15,245 bases of DNA. Origin: an uncultured Verrucomicrobiota bacterium (GTDB lineage: Bacteria; Verrucomicrobiota; Verrucomicrobiia; Limisphaerales; UBA9464). Below, in pieces: positions 6,758 through 13,985 of the stretch (positions are counted from its first letter, which is position 1; every line of letters starts with the position of its first letter). The notes beneath the pieces were generated by a model that ran no database searches, had not been told where the DNA came from, and saw only the letters and a program-made list of their open reading frames with translations. The position numbers were made by a program, and so were the translations under genes. The stretch covers positions 1 to 15,245 of the forward strand of contig CAIYXO010000520.1 of the NCBI GenBank assembly GCA_903930165.1, read 5' to 3'.

Positions 6758-9750
6758 ACCCGCCCGACCCCTTCTCTCGTCCCGCGCCGGCGATCCCGGA
6801 CCACCGGCTCGTCCGCATCGTCGGACGCGGCAGCTACGGCGAGGTCTGGCTGGCCTTCAACATCATGGGCACGCCCCGGGCCGTGAAGATCGTGCGCCGT
6901 GACGCCTTCGAGACCCCCGTCCCCTACGAGCGCGAATTCGCCGGCATCCGGCGGTACGAGCCGATCTCCCGCACCTCGGGCGGACTCGTCCAGGTGCTGC
7001 ACGTGGGGCGGGACGACGAGGCCGGATTCTTCTACTACGTGATGGAGCTCGCGGATCCGGTGGATCCCGCCGTCGACGCGCAGGCGGGTACCGACGGGTA
7101 TTCGCGGGATTACGAGCCGCGCACGCTCCGTTCGGACCTGAGGCGCTCCGGCCGCCTTCCCGTGGCGGACTGCGTCGAGGCCGGCCTGGCCATCGCCGAG
7201 GGCCTGAGCCGCCTGCACGGCGCAGGACTGGTCCACCGCGACGTCAAACCTTCCAACATCATCTTCGTCAACGGCCGGGCACGCCTCGCCGACATCGGCC
7301 TCGTGGGCGAGGCGAAGGAAGGATCCACGCTGGTGGGCACCACCGGCTACATCCCGCCCGAGGGACCGGGGAGTCCCCGGGGGGACCTCTTCGCGCTCGG
7401 CAAGGTCCTCTATGAGGCGGCCACCGGGAACGAGCTGGCCCGGTTCCCGGCCTCTCCGCCGGACTGGACCGCACCCGGCCACGAGGCCGCGTGGGAACTG
7501 CTTGAGATCGTGCTGCAGCTCTGCTCGACGGATCCGGCCCGACGTCATGCCGACGCCGCGATCCTCGCTTCCGAACTCGCACTGCTCCGCGGCGGGCAGT
7601 CGGTCCGCCGCCTCCGGAACCTCGAGCGCCGCATGAAGACGGCCCGCCGCGCGGCGGCCGCGGGTCTCGCGCTGCTCGGGATCGTCGCCGTCGCCCTCAC
7701 GGTCGTCCGCTCCCAGGAACGTCAGGCCCGCGAGAACCTACGGCGGTCGGAGGAGGACCGTTTCGGACTGCTTCTCGCCCAGTCGCAGGCAACCCGCTTC
7801 TCCTCCCTCCCGGACCGCCGGAAGTCCGCCCTCGACGCCCTCCAGCGGGCCGCGGCGCTGCGGCCGGGATCGCCGGAACTCCGCGACGAGGCCATCGCCG
7901 CCCTCATGATCCCAGCTCTCCGCACGGAACGGACCTGGGAACACACGCCCGGCGGCGGACACAGCCGCGGGATCTTCGACGATTCCGTGACGCTCTTCGC
8001 CCAGGCCCGCACGGACGGATCGATCGAGGTCGTCCGGACCCTCGACGGCAGCCGCCTCCGCCGCCTCGACCCGCCGGCTCCCGGACTCGGCCTGAACTAC
8101 GTCGATCCCTTCAGCGGTGACGCCCGGTGGCTGCTCGCGCGGGACGCCTCGAACGTGATGCATGTCCTGCCGGTATCCGGCGGGCCGCCGGTCGCCAGCG
8201 TGCGTCTCGACCCGGTCTGGATGGCCCGGGACTTCACCCGGGACGGACGCTGGCTGGCCGTGGGCCGCAACGACCGGTCCGGTGAGCTGATCCCGTTGGG
8301 GCACGAGGCACCCCGTCGGCACATCCCCATCGGCCTGATGATGGACGGCTTCGTGGCAAGCCCGGACGGACGCTGGATCGCCGCCCACGACTCCGACACC
8401 AACCAGGTGGCCCTGGTCGACCTGCGGACGGATTCCGTGGCCCACCGCATCTTCCTCCCCCCGGCGGAACAGGCGCGGCACGTGATGTGGAACGCGGACG
8501 CCTCGCTGCTCGCGGTCGCCTCCGACTTCCAGACCTACATCTGGAAGGTCTCCGAACCGGACCGGCCCCTGAGGGTGCTCGCGCGGCATGAGCGGGTCAT
8601 GTATGGCGTGGCGTTCTCCCCCGACAGCGCGTGGCTGCTCACCGCCGCCCGGGACCGTCAGGCGCGCATCTGGAACTGGTCCACCGGCACCCTGCTCGCC
8701 GAACACCGCGGTTGGGGCGTGGGCATCCTCTGGTCGCGGGACGGGCGTTGGATCGGCTGGCGCAATCCGGAACGCTTCGAGCTGCTCGAGTTCATCCCGC
8801 CCACCGGCTGGACCGTCTGCCACGAACCGCCACCGCCGATCGACACCGACGACAACATCGGCCCCGCCGCCGCGGCCTTCTCCCCGGACGGACAGTGGAT
8901 CGCCACCGCCTCCTTCGACGCCATCCGGCTCCATGCGGTCCGCGGCGGGATGCCGGTGCTGGAATGGCCGGCGCCGGCGGGCCAGGCCATCTCGTGGACC
9001 GAGAACGGCCAAGGGCTTTGGGCCGTTGCCAGCGACCGAAGGCTGGAACTCGGACTCCAGCTCTCCCCGGACGGAAGCCGCTGGAACGCAAGCCTCGTCC
9101 GTTCGGATCCGATCCCAGGTCCGGGTCAGGCCCAGATCGGCGCCGACGGCCGATGCTGGATCGTCTCCACCAACGGCGCCGCCTTCGGCCGCCCAGGCCA
9201 GCCCTGGACCACCGTCGATGGCGTCTTGGAGTTCCCGGCTCTTTCAGCGGACGCAACCTGGGTCGCCGGCACCGACGCCGCCGACCTCCCCGTCTGGATG
9301 GCCGAAACGGAATTGGAAGACTTCCCGGTGCCGTCCGACTTCCCCTCGGACGAAGCGGCCCTCGGCATCCCCGGCGACATCGCCGTGGTCCCCGAACGCA
9401 GCCTGGTCGTCCGGGCCTACGGCCGCGGCGTGGTGGCATGGGACATGGACACCGGCTCGGTGCGATGGCAGACGCTGCTCGACGCCGACGGAACCTTCGG
9501 GAACCTCGCCCGGTCTCCCGACGGCGCGACGGTCGCCGTCACCCTGGGTTCCCGCGAGGTCCAGCTCCTGTCCACCGAGGACGGCTCGGTCGGCGCACGG
9601 CTGAAGCCACCCGAGCTCCAGCGCGTCACCAGCCTGGTCTTTTCACCGGACGGCCGGAGCCTGGCCGCCACCTGCGCCAGCCACGTCACCTACGTCTGGA
9701 ACCTGACCTCGCTGAAGTTCGCGGTCTCGCAGTTGGGGATCCGTTGGTGA
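6754..9750 (+). CDS. Membrane-anchored Ser/Thr protein kinase with C-terminal WD40-like propeller
   Basis: The 998-residue protein has three parts. Residues about 17-285 are a Hanks-type kinase: G-loop VGRGSYGEVW (23-32), ATP-binding Lys45 in AVKIV, and catalytic loop HRDVKPSN (161-168, Asp163, Asn168). The metal-binding motif is DIG (180-182) instead of DFG, and the APE-like motif reads PPEGPG. Residues about 300-318 (AAAAGLALLGIVAVALTVV) form a single membrane helix. The rest, to 998, is a WD40-like propeller, with repeats marked by FTRDGRWLAVG (494), SPDGRWIAAHD (536), FSPDSAWLLTAARD (621), FSPDGQWIATAS (709) and FSPDGRSLAATC (964). Topology suggests a cytoplasmic kinase and an extracytoplasmic propeller acting as sensor or scaffold. 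The GTG start overlaps the sigma stop (GTGA) and places the G-loop near the N-terminus; an in-frame ATG at 6532 lies inside the sigma gene and is unlikely. The ligand is unknown. Confidence 0.93.
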   Translation: MNPPDPFSRPAPAIPDHRLVRIVGRGSYGEVWLAFNIMGTPRAVKIVRRDAFETPVPYEREFAGIRRYEPISRTSGGLVQVLHVGRDDEAGFFYYVMELADPVDPAVDAQAGTDGYSRDYEPRTLRSDLRRSGRLPVADCVEAGLAIAEGLSRLHGAGLVHRDVKPSNIIFVNGRARLADIGLVGEAKEGSTLVGTTGYIPPEGPGSPRGDLFALGKVLYEAATGNELARFPASPPDWTAPGHEAAWELLEIVLQLCSTDPARRHADAAILASELALLRGGQSVRRLRNLERRMKTARRAAAAGLALLGIVAVALTVVRSQERQARENLRRSEEDRFGLLLAQSQATRFSSLPDRRKSALDALQRAAALRPGSPELRDEAIAALMIPALRTERTWEHTPGGGHSRGIFDDSVTLFAQARTDGSIEVVRTLDGSRLRRLDPPAPGLGLNYVDPFSGDARWLLARDASNVMHVLPVSGGPPVASVRLDPVWMARDFTRDGRWLAVGRNDRSGELIPLGHEAPRRHIPIGLMMDGFVASPDGRWIAAHDSDTNQVALVDLRTDSVAHRIFLPPAEQARHVMWNADASLLAVASDFQTYIWKVSEPDRPLRVLARHERVMYGVAFSPDSAWLLTAARDRQARIWNWSTGTLLAEHRGWGVGILWSRDGRWIGWRNPERFELLEFIPPTGWTVCHEPPPPIDTDDNIGPAAAAFSPDGQWIATASFDAIRLHAVRGGMPVLEWPAPAGQAISWTENGQGLWAVASDRRLELGLQLSPDGSRWNASLVRSDPIPGPGQAQIGADGRCWIVSTNGAAFGRPGQPWTTVDGVLEFPALSADATWVAGTDAADLPVWMAETELEDFPVPSDFPSDEAALGIPGDIAVVPERSLVVRAYGRGVVAWDMDTGSVRWQTLLDADGTFGNLARSPDGATVAVTLGSREVQLLSTEDGSVGARLKPPELQRVTSLVFSPDGRSLAATCASHVTYVWNLTSLKFAVSQLGIRW

Positions 9751-9779
9751 AACCGGGGTCCGGCCGCCGCGGAAAACCT

Positions 9780-10610
9780 TCACCGGAAGAGGCGCAACAC
9801 CGCCTCCAGCCCGCAGAAGCGGATGGAATGGGTGGCCTGCCGCCGCACCACCGGCTTCGCGCGGAACGCGATCCCGACACCCGCAGCCGCCATCATCGCC
9901 AAGTCGTTGGCCCCGTCGCCGATGGCGATGGCCTGACCCGGTTCCACCCCAAGCTCGGCGCACATCCGTCGCAGCTCGGTCGCCTTCCGTTCGGCATCCA
10001 CGATCTCTCCCAAGACCCGGCCGGTGAGCCGCCCGCCCTGGATCTCGAGCACGTTGGCCACGGCCCGGTCCAGTCCCAGGCGGCGTTGGAGCCGCTCGGT
10101 GAAGAAGGTGAAGCCGCCGGAGACGAGCAGCGTCTTCAGGTCGGCCGAACGCAACCCGTCCAACATCGCCTCCGCTCCCGGAGAAAGCCTCAACCGCTCG
10201 TCGTAGACACGCTGGAGGGCGGATTCCTCGAGCCCTTCGAGCAGGGCCACCCTGCGACGCAACGCCGAGGGGAAGTCGAGCTCCCCGCGCATCGCCGCCT
10301 CGGTGATGGCCGACACCTGGGGCTTCACGCCGACCATGTCGGCGATCTCGTCGATGCACTCGATCGCGATGAGCGTCGAGTCCATGTCCATGACGACCAG
10401 GCGGTGGTCCCGGAGCATCCGGTCCGAGGGCACCCAGGCCACGTCCGCGCCGTGTTCCTCGGCGAGGGTCTCGAAGGAGGGATCCACGGCGACGCCTTCC
10501 CAGCGAAGGGCCGCGGCCGAGAGCCGTGTGGAGGGGCGCCCGATGAGGGATGCGAGCCGCGGCTCGAGCGCTTCGAGCGGCTGGGGTGACTGGACAACCA
10601 GGTCGGTCAT
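9780..10610 (-). CDS. serB: Phosphoserine phosphatase (HAD family)
   Basis: SerB removes phosphate from O-phosphoserine, the last step of serine synthesis. The 276-residue protein has HAD motif I MDMDST with nucleophile Asp75 and Asp77, followed by the cap segment ECIDEIADMVGVKPQVSAIT typical of SerB, motif II LLVSGGFTFF, a lysine in DAERKA, and the C-terminal metal motif GDGANDLAMMAAAGVGIAFRAKP. The first 65 or so residues are a short, poorly conserved N-terminal extension. The start at 10610 (MTDLVVQSP) is preferred because upstream in-frame codons to 10733 would run into the divergent gene and give a compositionally odd extension. The gene is convergent with the kinase gene (29 bases between stops) and divergent from the phosphodiesterase gene (98 bases between starts). 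It appears to be a single-gene unit within the window. Confidence 0.96.
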   Translation of the reverse strand: MTDLVVQSPQPLEALEPRLASLIGRPSTRLSAAALRWEGVAVDPSFETLAEEHGADVAWVPSDRMLRDHRLVVMDMDSTLIAIECIDEIADMVGVKPQVSAITEAAMRGELDFPSALRRRVALLEGLEESALQRVYDERLRLSPGAEAMLDGLRSADLKTLLVSGGFTFFTERLQRRLGLDRAVANVLEIQGGRLTGRVLGEIVDAERKATELRRMCAELGVEPGQAIAIGDGANDLAMMAAAGVGIAFRAKPVVRRQATHSIRFCGLEAVLRLFR

Positions 10611-10708
10611 TCGGGGGCGGAGGATGCGGGCGCGTCGCGGTTCCGTCACCCAACTTTCCCTTGGCTGGGCCGCGGAAATGCCCGTTGCTAGGATCACACA
10701 GGCCCGAG

Positions 10709-12286
10709 ATGAAAACGTTCCGACAGCTAGCACCGTTCGCCGCCGCCGTCGCCGCCGCCAGCTCCCTGGCCGTCACCGAGGCGGAGGCCAAGGGATCGGC
10801 CAAGCACGTGGTGATGGTGGTGTTCGACGGGATGCGCCCCGACTACATCCGGCCGCAGTACTGTCCGAACCTCTATTCCCTCGCCACCAACGGCGTCTTC
10901 TTCCGCAAGCACCACCCGGCCTTCGTCAGCACCACCATCGTCAACGGCACCGCCCTCGCCACCGGCACCCACCCCGGACGCAGCGGCATCATCGCCAACA
11001 GCGACTACCGCCAGGAGCTCAACTTCCTCTCGCCGGTCGCCTCGGAGGTGCTCGACACCATCCGCCGCGGCGACCTCCTGACCGGCGGCAAGTACGTGTC
11101 CGTCGACACCCTCGCCGAGATCATCCAGGACGCCGGCCACCACACCTACATCGCCGGGACGAAGTCGGTGACGCTCCTGCACGACCGAGGCGTGCGGAAG
11201 ACGGACACCGAGGCGCACAAGAACTCGGTCACGCTGGGACGCGGCCTCTCGATGCCCCGGGCCGCGGGCGACACGTTGAAGAAGGCCAACGACGACAAGG
11301 GATTCCCTGACGCCTTCACCACCCCGAACGTGGGAAGCGACGCATGGACGACCCGGGCCCTGGTTAAGGGCCTCTGGAAGAAGGGAGTGCCGAAGTACTC
11401 GGTCCTCTGGCTGAGCGATCCCGACCTGACCCAGCACGCCAAGGGTGTCGGCGCGAAGGAATCCCTGGAGGCCATCGCCACCAGCGACCGCCACCTCGGG
11501 GACCTGCTGAAGGAGCTCGACGATCGGAAGCTGCGGGACCAGACGGACATCTTCGTCGTCTCCGACCACGGCTTCACCAACATCGACCGCGAGGCGGACA
11601 TCGTCACGGCGCTCAAGAACGCCAAGCTCAACGCCTCCACCCGCAACGACAACCCGGAGAAGGGCGACGTGCTGGTGGTGAACCTCGGCGGATCGGCACT
11701 CGTGTACGTCATCGACCGCGACGAGGCGGTGATCCGCAAGACCGCCGACGTCCTGCAGCAGTGCGACTTCACCGGCACCCTGTTCTCACGGCTGCCGATC
11801 GAGGGGACCTTCCCGCTCGAACTTGTCCGCTACAACGGCTCGGTGAAGGGAAGCCCGGACTTCGTGGTCTCGATGCGGTGGAACGGAAACGCGAACGAGG
11901 CCGGGGTCGCAGGCCTTCTCGTCTCCACGGGCGGCGGACGCCCCGGTGGAACGCACGGTTCCCTGAGCCGCTACGACATGAACAACACCCTCGTCGCCTC
12001 GGGACCGGACCTGAAGCGGGGAGTCGTCAGCGACGTGCCCAGCGGCAACATCGACCTCGCCCCGACCATCCTCGAACTGCTCGGCATCGCGATCCCGCAG
12101 CACGTGGAAGGCCGGGTTCTCAGAGAGGCGTTCGTCCAGTCCGACGCCAAGCCGGTGGTCAAGGAACAGCGCCACGAGGCCCGGCGGCGCATCGGTTACC
12201 TCGAATGGAACCAGTACCTCCAGACAAGCGAGGTCGACGGCGCGCTCTACTTCGATGAGGGCAACGGTTCGGTCACCTTCCCCTGA
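10709..12286 (+). CDS. Secreted alkaline-phosphatase-superfamily phosphodiesterase / nucleotide pyrophosphatase
   Basis: This 525-residue protein starts with a Sec signal peptide (MKTFRQLAPF, a long alanine-rich core, then AEA before Lys28), so it is probably periplasmic. The mature part has the two-metal site of the NPP / type I phosphodiesterase family: Asp40 in VVFDGMRPDY, probable nucleophile Thr76 with Asn79 in STTIVNG, Asp239 and His243 in SDPDLTQH, Asp286-His287 in VVSDHGF, and His416 in GTHGS. These enzymes hydrolyse phosphodiesters, pyrophosphates or phosphonates using zinc; the substrate cannot be read from the sequence. The ATG at 10709 is selected because it gives the signal peptide; the open frame extends upstream without one. 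The FmdB-like gene follows after 28 bases and may share its transcript. An alternative would be a more general phosphatase of the same superfamily. Confidence 0.9.
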   Translation: MKTFRQLAPFAAAVAAASSLAVTEAEAKGSAKHVVMVVFDGMRPDYIRPQYCPNLYSLATNGVFFRKHHPAFVSTTIVNGTALATGTHPGRSGIIANSDYRQELNFLSPVASEVLDTIRRGDLLTGGKYVSVDTLAEIIQDAGHHTYIAGTKSVTLLHDRGVRKTDTEAHKNSVTLGRGLSMPRAAGDTLKKANDDKGFPDAFTTPNVGSDAWTTRALVKGLWKKGVPKYSVLWLSDPDLTQHAKGVGAKESLEAIATSDRHLGDLLKELDDRKLRDQTDIFVVSDHGFTNIDREADIVTALKNAKLNASTRNDNPEKGDVLVVNLGGSALVYVIDRDEAVIRKTADVLQQCDFTGTLFSRLPIEGTFPLELVRYNGSVKGSPDFVVSMRWNGNANEAGVAGLLVSTGGGRPGGTHGSLSRYDMNNTLVASGPDLKRGVVSDVPSGNIDLAPTILELLGIAIPQHVEGRVLREAFVQSDAKPVVKEQRHEARRRIGYLEWNQYLQTSEVDGALYFDEGNGSVTFP

Positions 12287-12314
12287 GTCCGCCATAACCC
12301 GACTCGCAACACCG

Positions 12315-12560
12315 ATGCCCCTCTACGAATACGAACTGTGCGACGGCGACTGCGCCGCGTGCGGCGGGAAGTTCACCCTCCGTCGTCCCATCACCGCCCC
12401 GGCGCTGAGCGCCTGCCCCGCCTGCCGCAAGCCGGTGCGGCGGATCATCAGCAGCTTCAGCACACCCACCCACCTGAAGCCCCTGTCCATCACCGACGCA
12501 AAGAAGGCGGGCTTCACCGTGCTGAAGAAGACCTCGAAGGGGGAATACGAGCGCCAGTGA
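12315..12560 (+). CDS. FmdB-like zinc ribbon protein
   Basis: An 81-residue protein starting MPLYEYELCDGDC, the hallmark of the FmdB regulatory-protein / putative zinc ribbon family. Two CxxC pairs (Cys13/Cys16 and Cys34/Cys37, the latter in CPACRKPVRRIIS) should bind one zinc. Compared with the common MPxYEYxCxxCG form, the first knuckle is lengthened to CDGDCAACGG, giving an extra Cys9. The C-terminal part (LKPLSITDAKKAGFTVLKKTSKGEYE) is basic and looks like a subfamily-specific tail. Family members have no well-defined function. The gene lies 28 bases after the phosphodiesterase stop and is tightly convergent with hydA (18 bases between ends). Confidence 0.85.
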   Translation: MPLYEYELCDGDCAACGGKFTLRRPITAPALSACPACRKPVRRIISSFSTPTHLKPLSITDAKKAGFTVLKKTSKGEYERQ

Positions 12561-12578
12561 TCTCTTCCAGGCGTAGGA

Positions 12579-13961
12579 TCAGAAGTGTTCCGGATCGCGC
12601 CTGAGAAGACGTCCGCGACCCGGGGTACCGACGAAGCGTCCGTCCCGGGCCGAGACCTCGCCCCGAACCGTCACGACCCGCGCACGTCCCTCGAGTTGCC
12701 ACCCCTCGAACGCGCTGTAGTCGACGTTCATCTGGTGGGTCGCCGCCGAGATCGTTCCCCGGTAGGCGGGATCGAAGACCACCAGGTCGGCGTCGGCACC
12801 CGGCTGGATCGTCCCCTTGCGCGGGAACAACCCGAACTGCTTCGCCGCCCGCGTGCTCGCGACGTCGACGAAGGTGTTCAGGTCGAACCGCCCCTTCCGG
12901 ACTCCGTGGGTGTACAGGAGGTTCACCCGGTCCTCGAGCGAAGGAATCCCGTTCGGGATCCGGGTGAAATCCTCGCGGCCCATCGACTTCTGTGAGGCGA
13001 AGTCGAACGGCGCATGGTCGGTCGCCACCGTCTGGATGAGCCCGTCGCGCAGGCCGGCCCAGAGGACTTCCTGGTTCCGGAGGTCCCGCAGCGGCGGTGA
13101 CATCACGTACTTGGCCCCCTCGAAGTCGGGGCGCTCGGCGTAGGACTTGTCGAGCAGCAGGTACTGGATGAGCGTCTCGATGCCCACCCTCACGCCCCGC
13201 TGGCGCGCCGCGACCGCCTTCTCCAACGCCTCCCGGCAACTCAGGTGCACGATGTAGGTCGCCGCGCCCGTCATCTCCGCGAAGGTCATCAGGTGGTGCA
13301 CGCCCTCCGCCTCCACCAGCGGCGGACGGCTTTCGTGGTGCTGACCCGGACCCGTGAGGCCTGCCGCCAGCAGCTCGCGGCTGCGCTCGGCGACCAGGGT
13401 CTCGTTCTCGCAGTGGGCCGCCACCACCACTCCGAGCTCCTTCGCCAGCTTCAAGGTCCGGTACAACTCGGTGTCGTCGATCCCGAACGCCCCCTTGTAG
13501 GCCAGGAAGATCTTGAAGCTGGAAACTCCACGCCGGACCACCTCACGCAGTTCCTCCGCGGTGCCGTCGTCGAACCGCGTCACCCCCATGTGGAACGAGT
13601 AGTCGCAGGCGGATTGCCCCTCGGCCTTCGAGCTCCAGATGTCCAGTCCCTCCAAGGTGCCCTGGGAACGCCCGGGACACACCATCTCGATCAGCGTGGT
13701 CGTCCCGCCCGCCAAGGCGGCCCGGCTGCCGGTGTCCCACGTGTCCTTCGAAAAGGTCCCCATGAAGGGAAGGTAGATGTGGACGTGCGGGTCGATGAAC
13801 CCCGGGAACACGTGGCAACCGGCGGCGTCCACCACCGTGGCACCCGGGATCGCGGGAAGATCCTTCCCGATCCGGGTGATCGTCTCGCCCTCGCACCAGA
13901 TGTCCGCGGTGTACCGGGAGTCGGCGGTGACGATCTCCCCGTTTCGAATCAGCAAGGCCAT
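12579..13961 (-). CDS. hydA: Dihydropyrimidinase (D-hydantoinase family)
   Basis: The 460-residue amidohydrolase opens the ring of dihydrouracil or dihydrothymine to N-carbamoyl-beta-amino acids. The binuclear metal site is complete and falls at the family's standard positions: His59 and His61 in DPHVHI, carboxylated Lys150 with Tyr155 in FKIFLAY, His183 in AAHCEN, His239 in VHLSC, and Asp315 in TDHAPF. MSPPLR (287-292) and IPNGIPSLEDR are the substrate-binding blocks of dihydropyrimidinases, which separate it from dihydroorotase and allantoinase. The protein should be cytoplasmic. The start at 13961 lies 24 bases after the preA stop, so the two genes are almost surely one operon, and the pairing with a dihydropyrimidine dehydrogenase supports the pyrimidine role over a general hydantoinase. 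There is no Shine-Dalgarno sequence before the start. Confidence 0.95.
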   Translation of the reverse strand: MALLIRNGEIVTADSRYTADIWCEGETITRIGKDLPAIPGATVVDAAGCHVFPGFIDPHVHIYLPFMGTFSKDTWDTGSRAALAGGTTTLIEMVCPGRSQGTLEGLDIWSSKAEGQSACDYSFHMGVTRFDDGTAEELREVVRRGVSSFKIFLAYKGAFGIDDTELYRTLKLAKELGVVVAAHCENETLVAERSRELLAAGLTGPGQHHESRPPLVEAEGVHHLMTFAEMTGAATYIVHLSCREALEKAVAARQRGVRVGIETLIQYLLLDKSYAERPDFEGAKYVMSPPLRDLRNQEVLWAGLRDGLIQTVATDHAPFDFASQKSMGREDFTRIPNGIPSLEDRVNLLYTHGVRKGRFDLNTFVDVASTRAAKQFGLFPRKGTIQPGADADLVVFDPAYRGTISAATHQMNVDYSAFEGWQLEGRARVVTVRGEVSARDGRFVGTPGRGRLLRRDPEHF

Positions 13962-13985
13962 GGCGGAAAAAGGATGACGGCGTGA

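Noticed and set aside
7738..9012. A 424-codon minus-strand open frame opposite the kinase propeller
   Set aside because: Antisense shadow of the WD40-like coding sequence; no motif or own start signal.
9746..9784. Inverted repeat GGTGAA/TTCACC at the kinase/serB convergent junction, possible two-way terminator
   Set aside because: The arms largely consist of the two stop codons with their flanks, the loop is 27 bases, and no T-run follows on either strand; the symmetry is likely a coincidence.
8631..10589. A 652-codon plus-strand open frame spanning the propeller region and serB
   Set aside because: It crosses two genes with strong protein evidence on opposite strands, and its translation is Arg-rich and featureless.
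10661..10694. TTGGCT and TAGGAT as a promoter for the phosphodiesterase gene
   Set aside because: The spacing is 22 bases, too long for a standard sigma-70 promoter, and the -35 match is moderate. A promoter must lie in this 98-base divergent gap, but this pairing is not supported.
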